Positions 18,301 through 26,412 are shown, counted from the stretch's first letter. The stretch is 64,000 bases of DNA from Advenella kashmirensis W13003 (GCF_000506985.1 NZ_KI650982.1:248001-312000), one strand, 5' to 3'. The notes: generated by a model not told the origin, from the sequence alone. A program made the numbers and translations.

Positions 18301-19446
18301 TTCTGCGGTCAGATCGGGGCGTCCCAAATATCCATAAGCCACGCCCGGCCCGAAAATGCACAGCTCGCCGACCTCGTTGATCGGCAAGAGCCCAAGCTGC
18401 TCATTGACAACGGCCAGCCCATAGTTGGGCAGCGGCGTGCCAATCGTGACAGGTCTGTCAAGGGCCAGTTGTTCAAGCGTGGCCGAAACGGTCGCCTCGG
18501 TGGGTCCATAAGTGTTGAACAGTCGGACATGACCGTTATTGAGCCGGGCAACCAGCGCATCCGGACACATTTCCCCACCCATATTGATGATGCGCAGACT
18601 GGCTGGCACGTCGGCGAATAAGGCCAGCAGGGTCGGTACGGCATGCAGGACTGTCACGCCCGCATCCTGCAGTGCCTGGGGCAAGGCAACGGGATCGGCG
18701 ACCAGGGATTTAGGCGCAAGCCACAAGCTGGCGCCTGTGAGCCAGGAGATCCAGATTTCCTCGAATGACATATCGAAGGCGACTGAAAACCCCTGATACA
18801 CCAAATCAAAATGCGCTACGCCCAGCATGTGATTTTCACTGCGCAGGAACGGGCAAATATTTTCATGGCGGATCACAATACCCTTGGGCTTGCCCGTCGA
18901 GCCGGACGTATAAATGACATAAGCAGGGTCGGAAGGCAACACCCCGTGGCGGCTGAGCAATGCACGCTGTGGTGGATTACTCAACCGGGCCGGCTGCCAG
19001 TGGGTAAAGGCGGACGCCATGACAGGCATGCGCAACGGATGATCACTGATAATGCCCCTGGCCGCGGCATCTTCCAGGCACACGGCCACCCGTTCGGCCG
19101 GCGCATCGGCATCAAATGGCAACCAGGCCGCGCCCGCCTTGGTAATGGCCAGTTGCGCAATCAGCAGTCGGCTGCCCCGCGCCAGCCACAGCCCGATAAT
19201 ATCGCCGGGCGCGACACCAGCGGCAAGCAAATGATGCGCCATCACATCGGCCTGCTCATTCACCTGTCGATACGTCAGTCGCTGTGCACCGTCTATCAGA
19301 CAGGTGTGGTCTGGATAGGCGTTCGCACTGGCTTCAAACAGATCCGCCAGCGTCTCGGGCTGCAGAAATTGCGGCATGCAGGGGCCGTGCAAAATCGAAA
19401 GATCGGAAGAAAACACGTGGGACCCCTTGCGCCAGGGCGCAAACAC
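15349..19446 (-). CDS. Pls/PosA-type single-module NRPS: adenylation, thiolation and membrane triple-repeat terminal domain
   Basis: A 1365-residue membrane-bound synthetase with no condensation or thioesterase domain. The adenylation domain (about 30-520) has YTSGSTGKPKG, NTYGPTE, LYRTGDLAR and ISGKIDRKAL. The carrier domain serine is Ser571 (DMGGHSLLAARL). From about 640 come three repeats, each a pair of membrane helices and a left-handed beta-helix acyltransferase-like block (MGARIGSEV, LGARIGKNA, LGVRIGTGV). This is the layout of epsilon-poly-lysine synthase and of the NRPS terminal-domain family. My hand alignment to GrsA gives the pocket D-M-E-H-I-M-T-V-S-K; Glu at the third position hints at a basic amino acid. 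The start is uncertain: GTG 19446, GTG 19416 (GGGG upstream) or ATG 19377. Confidence 0.88.
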   Translation of the reverse strand: MFAPWRKGSHVFSSDLSILHGPCMPQFLQPETLADLFEASANAYPDHTCLIDGAQRLTYRQVNEQADVMAHHLLAAGVAPGDIIGLWLARGSRLLIAQLAITKAGAAWLPFDADAPAERVAVCLEDAAARGIISDHPLRMPVMASAFTHWQPARLSNPPQRALLSRHGVLPSDPAYVIYTSGSTGKPKGIVIRHENICPFLRSENHMLGVAHFDLVYQGFSVAFDMSFEEIWISWLTGASLWLAPKSLVADPVALPQALQDAGVTVLHAVPTLLALFADVPASLRIINMGGEMCPDALVARLNNGHVRLFNTYGPTEATVSATLEQLALDRPVTIGTPLPNYGLAVVNEQLGLLPINEVGELCIFGPGVAYGYLGRPDLTAEKFMRNPFSEQEGNERLYRTGDLARILPGGSIECLGRADDQVKIRGFRVELGEIEAALSEQTGVATAAVLIRQVGDLDQLVAWVVAEPGGDKRLLSPGALREILRTRLPDYMIPTYFEFVDQVPRLISGKIDRKALAQMPLKTLHDAPSEESDQPRTAAQQALFGVLHSLFPGQPIRLQADFFSDMGGHSLLAARLVSRIRALPDYAGLTVQNVYQSRTVEGIARCMQQSDARHAGQSQTPFTPSPNNTWRRRLACGIAQFACVPFLITLSIMQWLAPFFTYHNLTGEMYDNTWHAIGMSFVVFVLVYLLSFVLAILGRQLLTAGMKPGRYPLWGWTFFRWWLSDRLSNVAPLYLIAGTRIYAAYLRCMGARIGSEVMLSSMTVRVPSLLTIESGASIGADVHIENARVENGELVLGATFIGRDAYVGSYCVLEGNTTIAQEGRLNGLSSLYDGQQIGRAEVWEGSPSRRIATVYRSELPPRPSPGAARIAFEWLFFCCGSLFIALLFFTPLFPTFIFIDLVDPNFDYGNFLLSGLKYFVIAVPASFVLILFTALLSALVRWLALPKMQPGRYSVYSSLYYRKWLINQIQAASLHTLHGVYATVFASSWYRLLGARIGKNAEISTIMGAAPNMLTLGDDAFIADAVMLGDDEVDGGWMTIRNTMIGHRSFIGNGAYVPDGTVVAPNVLIGVQTRAPDSAQMKPGDTWFGSPPIILPAREMQVQFDERSTFRPTAARRAGRALVESLRIVLPMAFTICSGYLIVYDVVRYETMVSLVQSLPSLIRDGLLYGVGSFVLVVLLKWLLLGRYRPRSAPMWSLYVWISEAVTNVYESMAVSNFLNYLRGTVFLPFLMRLLGVRIGTGVYLDTTDITEFDCVQIGDHAELNGLSGPQTHLFEDRIMKIGQVQIAQGVNLRARSTVLYDASIGQGARIGPLSTVMKGESIAANTSWIGSPVQNWQSHRADAQMDPAPVTDVQPAVPVQAMI

Positions 19447-19723
19447 ACTACATGAAAATGAGCCCTTTCAGGTAACAAGCCCCGGATTGGGCATGTTATG
19501 ATGAGGCTTGCTTTAAATGGCAGAAATTATGGCGAAGATGCACTGACAGGCAACTTAACAATCTGTTCAAAACGTCTTTGCGCACACAGCAGCTGTTTCC
19601 ATCTGTTTCATTGTGTATTTTTGCGTCACCCCGCCGCCTGGAACAGGCGAGCTTAAACGCACGGACAACCAGCGGTGCCGCAGGCAGCGCTATTTCGTAC
19701 ACCGATTTCAATTACCCATCTCT

Positions 19724-20152
19724 ATGTTCAATCCTTCCCGCGACCAGGTTCGCCAGTTTTTCACCGATACCTGGAACAAGCATCGTCAGAAACAGATTCT
19801 GACGCCAATCGAATCCATGGCGCTGACCTGGATCCTGCAGCATCCGGAATATCACGACGCACTCGAAAATCCGAATGCAGCGCAGGAAGAGTTTTCGGTG
19901 GAAAAAGGGCAGGTCAATCCCTTTTTGCATCTGTCCATGCATCTGGCCATCAATGAGCAGGTGTCGATTGATCACCCGCCGGGCATTCGCGCCATCTATG
20001 AGCAATTGGCCGCCCGCCACGATGAACACCATGCGATGCATGAAATCATGGAGTGCCTGGGACAAGTCATCTGGGAATCGCAGCGACTGGGCAAACCACT
20101 GGATACTGACCATTATCTGGAACTGCTGCGCCAGCATTCAACGCGTCATTAA
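19724..20152 (+). CDS. DUF1841 family protein
   Basis: A 142-residue cytoplasmic protein of the betaproteobacterial DUF1841 family, recognized from FNPSRDQVRQFFTDTWNKH at the N-terminus and NPFLHLSMHLAINEQVSID followed by a histidine-rich helix (RHDEHHAMHEIMECLGQVIW). No catalytic motif or membrane segment is visible; the conserved histidines and glutamates could bind a metal, but that is only a thought. ATG 19724 matches the family's start; the frame runs upstream to 19613 without a ribosome site. Monocistronic, followed by a strong terminator. The 277-base stretch before it holds no gene I can support. Confidence 0.85.
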   Translation: MFNPSRDQVRQFFTDTWNKHRQKQILTPIESMALTWILQHPEYHDALENPNAAQEEFSVEKGQVNPFLHLSMHLAINEQVSIDHPPGIRAIYEQLAARHDEHHAMHEIMECLGQVIWESQRLGKPLDTDHYLELLRQHSTRH

Positions 20153-20170
20153 GAATGGCGCGTGCAAAAT

Positions 20171-20204
20171 AAAAAACCGGAAAAATTAATTTCCGGTTTT
20201 TTTT
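20171..20204. terminator. Intrinsic terminator after the DUF1841 gene
   Basis: AAAAAACCGGAAA and TTTCCGGTTTTTTTT pair across a short AATTAA loop. The A-run and T-run on either side make it usable from both strands, although the cytochrome genes end about 80 bases further right. Confidence 0.9.
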
Positions 20205-20285
20205 ACTATTGCAAGTGCAATGGGGCGCACTGTCTGCAATCTGGGTCCGCGCCTGCGCCATGTGCGCAGACGCTGGCAAGCGCGA

Positions 20286-20654
20286 TTAGTTACGCTTATG
20301 CGACAACGGGCCTTTCTGCGTAGACAGCCAGGCGGCAATGTTGACAATATCGGCTGAGCCCAGCTTTTTGATTTCGTTACCCATAATAGGGTTCTTGCGA
20401 ATATTGGCCGAATTGGGGGCGTTGCTCACACCACGCTGATATGCAGTCAGCGCATGAACCAGATAGTCATCGTGCTGGCCAGCCAATACAGGATACATGG
20501 GAGCAATCGTTTTATCGCCGGCGGCGCCGTGACAGGCGACACAACCGTTTTTCTCAAAAGCCGCCTTACCTGCAGCAAGATCTGCAGCCTGGGCGGAAAC
20601 CATACCCACCAGTGCGCATACGGCACCTGACAATATAATAGAGACGCGTTTCAT
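20286..20654 (-). CDS. Small class I cytochrome c (second of a pair)
   Basis: A 122-residue exported monoheme cytochrome. Signal peptide IILSGAVCALVGMVSAQA (cleavage before ADLAAG), heme site CVACH at about residues 38-42, probable distal methionine in APMYPVLAGQHDDYL or NPIMGNE. The G.K....C.ACHG pattern and YP.LAGQ...Y segment resemble the c4/c553 halves of betaproteobacteria. It starts 13 bases after the neighbouring cytochrome gene, so both are one operon. Likely electron carrier in the periplasm; the partner oxidase or dehydrogenase is not shown by context. Confidence 0.9.
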   Translation of the reverse strand: MKRVSIILSGAVCALVGMVSAQAADLAAGKAAFEKNGCVACHGAAGDKTIAPMYPVLAGQHDDYLVHALTAYQRGVSNAPNSANIRKNPIMGNEIKKLGSADIVNIAAWLSTQKGPLSHKRN

Positions 20655-20667
20655 ATCGGTTCCCGGA

Positions 20668-21021
20668 TTATTTTACTTGAGAAAAATAGGCTGCGATGTC
20701 CAGCATATCCTGATCAGACAGGCTCTTTGCAATCGCTACCATGGAGGGGAAAGTGCGGGCACCGGATTTATATTCTTTCAGCGCAGCAACGATATAATCA
20801 GCGTTCTGGCCCGCAATCATGGGAACCCGGTAAACCTCTGGGAAACTGGCGCGGTATTCAGGAATACCATGGCAGCCGATACACATAGAGATTTTGCCCT
20901 TGGCGGCTTCAATATCCCCTTTGGGGGCAGCAGCCTGCTGGGCGAATGCCTGGCTGCCGAAGGCACAGGGAACCACGATGGCGAGCGCAGCAACGGAGCG
21001 CTTGAAAGCGGAAAACTTCAT
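20668..21021 (-). CDS. Small class I cytochrome c (first of a pair)
   Basis: A 117-residue exported monoheme cytochrome with signal peptide SVAALAIVVPCAFGSQAFA, heme site CIGCH (about residues 47-51) and a PMIAGQNADYIVAALKEYKSG segment that supplies the likely distal methionine. Same half-domain type as the following gene but clearly diverged, as if a diheme c4 cytochrome had been split or each half had arisen by duplication. Divergent from the moxR gene. Expression signals between 21022 and 21182 are not clear enough to call. Confidence 0.9.
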   Translation of the reverse strand: MKFSAFKRSVAALAIVVPCAFGSQAFAQQAAAPKGDIEAAKGKISMCIGCHGIPEYRASFPEVYRVPMIAGQNADYIVAALKEYKSGARTFPSMVAIAKSLSDQDMLDIAAYFSQVK

Positions 21022-21182
21022 ATTTTGCTCTTTTGTTAGCGAATGTCGAATGAACTTACCGCAGAACTGCCAGCGGGTCGGATCAGCTTTAAAGCTTCCG
21101 ATTGTACGACATAATTGATCTAGATTAGGTTAGTATTGATAGTAAGACGCTTAAATCATCCCTATTTTGTTGCAGATTTGAA

Positions 21183-22055
21183 ATGAAACCAAGCCAATCA
21201 CCACCCAATCCCCGCCGCTTTGCAGGCACCGACCGTTACGTCGCTACCGACGATCTGAAACTGGCCGTCAATGCCGCCCTCACCCTGCAGCGCCCCCTGC
21301 TCATCAAGGGAGAGCCCGGTACCGGAAAAACCATGCTGGCCGAGGAAGTCGCGCAGGCCCTGAACTACCCGCTGCTGCAATGGCATGTGAAATCGACAAC
21401 CAAAGCCCACCAGGGTCTGTACGAATATGATGCCGTCTCGCGTCTGCGCGACTCTCAGCTGGGTGACGAGCGGGTCCGCGATATCGCCAACTACATTCGC
21501 AAAGGCGTACTGTGGCAGGCATTCGAATCGGATCTGCCGACCGTGGTGCTGATCGATGAAATCGACAAGGCGGATATCGAGTTCCCCAACGATTTGCTGC
21601 GCGAGCTGGACCAGATGGAGTTTCACGTATATGAAACCGGCCAGACCATTCGCGCGCGGCATCGTCCCCTTGTCATCATCACTTCCAATAACGAAAAAGA
21701 ACTGCCCGACGCCTTTTTGCGCCGTTGCTTTTTCCACTACATTCAGTTTCCTGATCGCGATACTTTGCGCGACATCGTCAAGGTCCACTACCCTGATATC
21801 AAGACCGACATTTTGCGTGCCGCCATGGACCATTTCTTTATGCTGCGCGACGCTCCCGGCCTGAAGAAAAAGCCGTCTACGTCGGAATTTCTGGACTGGC
21901 TGGCGCTGCTGCTGGCCGAAGACATCGACGCCGCACGCATCGATGCCCACGCATCTACATCGATCCCGATCATGGCAGGCGCTCTGCTTAAAAACGAGCA
22001 GGATATCGGCCTGCTGGAACGCCTGTCGGGCCTGGCACGACAGACGCGCCGCTGA
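21183..22055 (+). CDS. MoxR-family AAA+ ATPase
   Basis: A 290-residue AAA+ chaperone-like ATPase. Walker A GEPGTGKT (residues 43-50), Walker B VVLIDEIDKAD, sensor 1 IITSNNEKELPDAFLRRCFF with arginine finger, and a C-terminal lid are all present. MoxR proteins help mature or insert cofactors into partner enzymes together with von Willebrand A proteins, and the next gene (33 bases on) is exactly such a partner. The closest well-known parallel is the CoxD/CoxE pair for Mo-Cu CO dehydrogenase, and a molybdate operon follows, but no molybdoenzyme is encoded in this window. The target is unknown. Confidence 0.93.
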   Translation: MKPSQSPPNPRRFAGTDRYVATDDLKLAVNAALTLQRPLLIKGEPGTGKTMLAEEVAQALNYPLLQWHVKSTTKAHQGLYEYDAVSRLRDSQLGDERVRDIANYIRKGVLWQAFESDLPTVVLIDEIDKADIEFPNDLLRELDQMEFHVYETGQTIRARHRPLVIITSNNEKELPDAFLRRCFFHYIQFPDRDTLRDIVKVHYPDIKTDILRAAMDHFFMLRDAPGLKKKPSTSEFLDWLALLLAEDIDAARIDAHASTSIPIMAGALLKNEQDIGLLERLSGLARQTRR

Positions 22056-22088
22056 TTCGCACGCAGCCCCAAAGGTGACCAGCCCATT

Positions 22089-23261
22089 ATGTTTATTGAC
22101 TTTTTCTATCACCTGAAAAACCACAAGCTGCCGGTATCGGTCAAGGAGTACCTGACCCTGCTCGAAGTGCTGCGCGAGCGCGTCATGCCACCCTCGCTGG
22201 ACGACTTCTATGTCCTGGCACGCCTGACGCTGGTCAAGGATGAAACATTGTTCGACCGTTTTGACCAGGCGTTTGCCCTGTTTGTCAAAAATCTGCCGGC
22301 AACTATGCCCGTAGGGCCCGACATCCCTCTGGACTGGCTCATCAGTCAGATGCAGAAAAACATGACACCCGAGGAAAAGGCGGCGCTGGAAAAACACGGC
22401 TGGGACAAACTCATGGAGATGTTCAAGGAGCGCCTGAAAGAACAGAAGGAGCGCCATGCGGGGGGCAGCAAATGGGTCGGAACCGGTGGTACGTCGCCTT
22501 TCGGCAACAGTGGCTATCATCCAGAGGGAATTCGCGTCGGCGGGCCATCAGCCGGCAACCGCACCGCAGTCAAGGTATGGGAAGAGCGTCGTTTCAAAGA
22601 ATATGACGATCAGCAGGAGCTGGGCACACGCAATTTCAAGGTCGCATTACGGCGTCTGCGGCGGTTTGCCCGCGAAGGCGCAGCCGAAGAACTGGATCTG
22701 GACGACACCATTCGCAGCACCGCGCGCAACGCCGGTTTTCTGGATGTCAAAATGGTGCCGGAAAGGCATAACGCCGTCAATGTGCTGATGCTGCTTGATG
22801 TCGGCGGCAGTATGGATGATCACATTGCGCGCGTTGAGGAACTGTTTTCGGCCTCACGCAGCGAATTTCGCAACCTCGAAGTCTGGTATTTCCACAATTG
22901 CCCGTACGAACGCTTCTGGCGCTATGACACCGGCGGGCGGCGCGTCTACACGGACACGTGGGAACTGCTGCGTACCTATAACACGAACTGGCGGGTCATC
23001 ATCGTGGGCGACGCCACCATGAGCCCGTATGAAATCGTGCATCCGGGCGGCTCGGTAGAACACTACAACAAAGAAGCCGGCGCGGTCTGGCTGGCCCGCA
23101 TCCTGGACGCCTGGCCCAAGGCCGTCTGGCTCAATCCGGAACCGCAAGCGTACTGGCAATACCGGCAGTCGATTGATGTCGTTCGCAATATCATGCAGAA
23201 CCACATGTATCCGGTCACCATGACGGGCCTGGAAGCAGCCATGCGGCAGCTGTCAAAATAG
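22089..23261 (+). CDS. VWA-domain (CoxE-like) partner of the MoxR ATPase
   Basis: A 390-residue cytoplasmic protein. The first 200 residues are helical and charged (VKEYLTLLEVLRERVMPPSLDD near the start, then a Gly-rich linker); the von Willebrand A domain follows. The metal site usually reads D-x-S-x-S but here is LLDVGGSMDD, with Gly for the first serine; the third loop (IVGDATMSPYEI) retains an acidic and a threonine residue. It lies 33 bases after moxR on the same strand and is presumably co-translated. Role: with MoxR, remodelling or cofactor loading of an unidentified client. It ends convergent with modE. Confidence 0.9.
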   Translation: MFIDFFYHLKNHKLPVSVKEYLTLLEVLRERVMPPSLDDFYVLARLTLVKDETLFDRFDQAFALFVKNLPATMPVGPDIPLDWLISQMQKNMTPEEKAALEKHGWDKLMEMFKERLKEQKERHAGGSKWVGTGGTSPFGNSGYHPEGIRVGGPSAGNRTAVKVWEERRFKEYDDQQELGTRNFKVALRRLRRFAREGAAEELDLDDTIRSTARNAGFLDVKMVPERHNAVNVLMLLDVGGSMDDHIARVEELFSASRSEFRNLEVWYFHNCPYERFWRYDTGGRRVYTDTWELLRTYNTNWRVIIVGDATMSPYEIVHPGGSVEHYNKEAGAVWLARILDAWPKAVWLNPEPQAYWQYRQSIDVVRNIMQNHMYPVTMTGLEAAMRQLSK

Positions 23262-23314
23262 TCTGGCCCAAAGCCGGCCGGTGATCGAGGCAACCTGCTG
23301 ATGCTGACAGGCCG

Positions 23315-24133
23315 TTAGTCCACGCCCAGAATGACAGTATCCGGGTCAATGTATACCGAGACTTGCCCCCCCTTTCGCAGGAATCCGGCCTCATTCTGAT
23401 TGATGACCGTGACCAGATAAACCTGTGGGGCAATCTGTATCTCAAGTTCCTGCTGCCCCTGGACGCGGCGCATGCTGCTGATTTGTCCGCTGAATACATT
23501 AGGCTGCGCGTGGGGCTCACGAACGAAACGAACCGCCGGTGCCTTGATCAGCATATAAACCGCCACCCCCGATTTCAACCCCAGCGCAAGCGTGCTGGCA
23601 TGCGTGATATTGACACTGACTACGAGCGTATCATGCAAACGCACGCTGATCTCATCACGGATACCCGTACGCCGTATGGACGCGACCGTGCCCTGCAAAT
23701 GATTGCGGGCACTGGTCTTGCGCAAAGGCAAAGGACGGGGCGGCAGGGAACCGACGGCTTCCAGTTCAACTTCAGGCCCGGTTGCGTGATCCTGCTCTCT
23801 GCGTACCTGTTCGTAATATCGCAAGAGCGCGTGCCCGCTTTCGCTCAACAAGGTGCGTCCACCACCACGCCCACCTTTGGCGGCAATGATGACCGGCTGA
23901 CCAAGACGGGCTTGCAGCTTGCGCAAGCGATCCCAGGCCGTTTTATAGGTTACTTGCGCGGCACGGGCCGCTGCCGTAATTGAGCCCAGTCGGTGCACAT
24001 GCCCCAGCAGTTGCAAGTCGCGTTCGTCCGCAAGGGCGTGCTGCTCTACACCGAATCCGATGGCGGTGCGCACATTCAACCGTGTGGCCGGACGGCCCTC
24101 TGTTTCAGTTGCTGCGCCGCCGCCCTTGGTCAT
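23315..24133 (-). CDS. modE: Molybdate-responsive transcriptional regulator ModE
   Basis: A 272-residue ModE: an N-terminal winged helix of LysR type (GSITAAARAAQVTYKTAWDRLRKL, then GGRGGGRTLLSESG) and two C-terminal MOP-type molybdate-binding domains (ARNHLQGTVASIRRTGI and PNVFSGQISSMRRVQG). Length and order equal the E. coli protein, with an added 25-residue glycine/threonine-rich N-terminus. It overlaps the end of modC by four bases (ATGA), so it is the fourth gene of the molybdate operon and not, as in E. coli, a separate upstream unit. With molybdate bound it should repress modA by the box at 26413-26436. Confidence 0.93.
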   Translation of the reverse strand: MTKGGGAATETEGRPATRLNVRTAIGFGVEQHALADERDLQLLGHVHRLGSITAAARAAQVTYKTAWDRLRKLQARLGQPVIIAAKGGRGGGRTLLSESGHALLRYYEQVRREQDHATGPEVELEAVGSLPPRPLPLRKTSARNHLQGTVASIRRTGIRDEISVRLHDTLVVSVNITHASTLALGLKSGVAVYMLIKAPAVRFVREPHAQPNVFSGQISSMRRVQGQQELEIQIAPQVYLVTVINQNEAGFLRKGGQVSVYIDPDTVILGVD

Positions 24134-24828
24134 GCTGCCTCCTGTTCATGAATACGCCCATTATGAACATGCAATACAAGATCGCCAAACGCCTCCACAT
24201 CCATGGGGTCGTGCGTCACCAGAATCAGTGGGAATTGCAATTGTGATTGCAGTTGATCAATTTCCTGACGCAGGTGCTTGCGCAGATTGGTGTCCAGTGC
24301 AGAAAAAGGTTCGTCCAGCAAAAGCAGGCGCGGACGACTTGCCAGAGCACGAGCCAGCGCCACACGCTGTTTCTGCCCGCCTGAAAGCTGCTCGGGATAC
24401 CGGGAGGCATAAGGCGTCATATGCATTTTGTCGAGCCACTCATCGGTTTCTTCACGCCAGGCATTGCGCGATGGGTTAAGCAGGCCGCGGCTCATACTGA
24501 AGGCCACATTCTGTCTCACGGTCAGATGTGGAAACAGCGCATAGTCCTGAAACAGATAGGATATATGACGCTCTTGCGGTGTTTTGTTGACTCCCGATGC
24601 GGAGTCGTAAATCAGTTCATGATTGATTGCCACCCGGCCACTGTCCGGTGTAGCCAGTCCGGCCAGAGCACGCAAAATCATGCTTTTGCCTGCACCCGAG
24701 GACCCCTGGATCACGACGCGGCGCGATTGCAGGGTGAAATCCACGTCCAGCGTGAACCCATGCAATTGGCGCTGCAATTTTTTGCGTAGTGAAACATCAA
24801 GCTGAAACGGCGACATGGATTCACTCAT
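24130..24828 (-). CDS. modC: Molybdate ABC transporter ATP-binding protein ModC, short form
   Basis: The ATPase of the molybdate importer. Walker A GSSGAGKS, Q-loop YLFQDYALFPHLTV, signature LSGGQKQRVALARAL, Walker B LLLLDEPFSALD and the H-loop VTHD are intact. At 232 residues it stops shortly after the nucleotide-binding domain and lacks the C-terminal MOP regulatory domain of about 120 residues found in E. coli ModC, so trans-inhibition by molybdate would be absent. The following modE overlaps its stop by four bases. An upstream in-frame start is not needed; ATG 24828 lies 48 bases after modB. Confidence 0.94.
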   Translation of the reverse strand: MSESMSPFQLDVSLRKKLQRQLHGFTLDVDFTLQSRRVVIQGSSGAGKSMILRALAGLATPDSGRVAINHELIYDSASGVNKTPQERHISYLFQDYALFPHLTVRQNVAFSMSRGLLNPSRNAWREETDEWLDKMHMTPYASRYPEQLSGGQKQRVALARALASRPRLLLLDEPFSALDTNLRKHLRQEIDQLQSQLQFPLILVTHDPMDVEAFGDLVLHVHNGRIHEQEAA

Positions 24829-24876
24829 ATCAAAACCGGCCTTTGATATCGGACTCTAACAAACTCGCAAGTGTAT

Positions 24877-25548
24877 TCATTGTGACTCCAGGCGACGGGG
24901 TGCCAGATAGCGTGCAGAAAACAGAATAATAATACACACAATTGAAATCACCACCACAATGAAATTGGCCTGCGCCTCGGCGCCTGCCTGCACCGCTTCA
25001 TACACAGCGATGGACAGCGTTTGCGTTTTTCCAGGAATATTACCCGCAATCATGAGCGTGGCGCCAAATTCGCCCAGCGCCCGCGCAAACGCCAGCAACA
25101 GGCCGGCAAGAATTCCGCGCCAGGCCAGGGGCAGTGTCACCCGAAAGAACAGCGCAAGCTCGGACAGACCCAGCACGCGCGCCGCATCTTCATAGTGCTG
25201 GTCAACACTCTCAAAAGCGGCGCGAGCAGGCTTGAACACCAGTGGAAACGACACGACCGCCGCCGCCACGACTGCCCCCTGCCAGGTAAAAATCAGTTGA
25301 ATGCCGAACCACTCATCCAGATAGCGCCCCAGCCAGCCATAGCGGCCGAGCAGCACAATCAGATAATAACCAAGAATGGTCGGCGGCAACACCATGGGCA
25401 GTGTCAAAATGGTATCCAGCAAATCGCGCCCTGGAAACGAACGACGTGCCAGAAGCCAGCCGGTGCCGATGCCCAGCACAAGGTTAACCAGGATTGCAAG
25501 ACCTGCAACCTTCAGGGAAATCAGAAGTGGGATCCAGACAGGTTCCAC
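24877..25548 (-). CDS. modB: Molybdate ABC transporter permease ModB
   Basis: A 223-residue inner-membrane permease with five or six hydrophobic segments (SLKVAGLAILVNLVLGIGTG; ILTLPMVLPPTILGYYLIVL; VVAAAVVSFPLVF; ILAGLLLAFARALGEFGATL; FIVVVISIVCIIILF). The EAA loop reads GLLLAFARALGEFGATLMIAG, the contact with the ATPase. Length and order match ModB. It begins 12 bases after modA and precedes modC by 48 bases. Confidence 0.95.
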   Translation of the reverse strand: MEPVWIPLLISLKVAGLAILVNLVLGIGTGWLLARRSFPGRDLLDTILTLPMVLPPTILGYYLIVLLGRYGWLGRYLDEWFGIQLIFTWQGAVVAAAVVSFPLVFKPARAAFESVDQHYEDAARVLGLSELALFFRVTLPLAWRGILAGLLLAFARALGEFGATLMIAGNIPGKTQTLSIAVYEAVQAGAEAQANFIVVVISIVCIIILFSARYLAPRRLESQ

Positions 25549-25560
25549 GAGCAGAAGCGG

Positions 25561-26337
25561 TCAGGGCTTTTTAAAGCCGGCCTTGGCGAAGATGGCCTGT
25601 GCCTGGTCTGAGTCCAGGAATTTGACAAATGCACGCGCTTCGTCGGCATTAGCCGCTGACTTGATGACGGCAACCGGATAACTCACAACGGTATCGGTAG
25701 GCAGCGCTTCGACGACCTTGACCTTGTCACTGCGTACGGCGGCATCGGTTGCGTAGACAAAACCAGCCTGCACTTCTGCGCGCGCTACATAGTCCAGTAC
25801 CTGGCGAACGTTTTCTGCAAAGATGAACTTAGGCGTCAGCTTTTCCCACTGGCCGCTTTTTTCCAGACCCTCTTTTGTATAGCGTCCAACCGGAACACTG
25901 GCGACATTACCAACGGCGATTCGGCTGACAGCGGATTCATCCAGGCTTTGCAAATTCTTGACCTCACCCTTGTCAGAGGAAGGCGTGATCAGCACCACTT
26001 CGTTACGTACGAAATCCTTGCGGGTAGACTCATCCAGCAACCCGGCCTTGGCCGCATCGTTCATGCTTTTCTGGTCTGCCGATGCAAAGACATCGACGGG
26101 CGCGCCCTGGCGAATCTGCTGCAGCAATGCGCCTGATGCGGCAAAGTTATATTGAATTTTGGTATCCGGGTGGGCCTCGCTATACACCTTGGCAACATCA
26201 TTGAATACATTGGTCAGGCTGGAGGCAGCCGATACCGTAATCGTAGCGGCATGGGCGGCCACAGACGCAACAGACAGAACCAGGCCGGTGGCCAGTGCGC
26301 GCGCAAGGGTATGTCTCTGAATGCTTTTTAGTTTCAT
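25561..26337 (-). CDS. modA: Molybdate-binding periplasmic protein ModA
   Basis: A 258-residue periplasmic receptor with a Sec signal (ALATGLVLSVASVAAHA, cleavage before ATITVSA). The oxyanion site is formed by SAASSLTNVFNDVAK near the N-terminus and the YNFAASGALLQQIRQGAPVDVF segment, both typical of ModA. First gene of modABCE; a palindromic ModE box lies 75-100 bases upstream of its start. The nearness of a MOSC protein and a MoxR/VWA pair fits a molybdoenzyme-using organism, but no such enzyme is in the window. Confidence 0.96.
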   Translation of the reverse strand: MKLKSIQRHTLARALATGLVLSVASVAAHAATITVSAASSLTNVFNDVAKVYSEAHPDTKIQYNFAASGALLQQIRQGAPVDVFASADQKSMNDAAKAGLLDESTRKDFVRNEVVLITPSSDKGEVKNLQSLDESAVSRIAVGNVASVPVGRYTKEGLEKSGQWEKLTPKFIFAENVRQVLDYVARAEVQAGFVYATDAAVRSDKVKVVEALPTDTVVSYPVAVIKSAANADEARAFVKFLDSDQAQAIFAKAGFKKP

Positions 26338-26412
26338 GATTTCCTGCGAGAAAAGAAGGATTGAGAAAGGCAGCAGACCCCAGCAACTGCGTTATTTTGC
26401 ATAAACCGGATC

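Noticed and set aside
19447-19723. Small genes on either strand between the NRPS and DUF1841 genes
   Set aside because: Short frames at 19496-19711 (minus) and 19578-19802 (plus) have no ribosome site or family features; a 6-bp hairpin at 19635-19649 lacks a T-run.
21198-22520. Open frame of 440 codons on the minus strand across moxR and the VWA gene
   Set aside because: Antisense to two genes with intact Walker and VWA motifs; no family features of its own.
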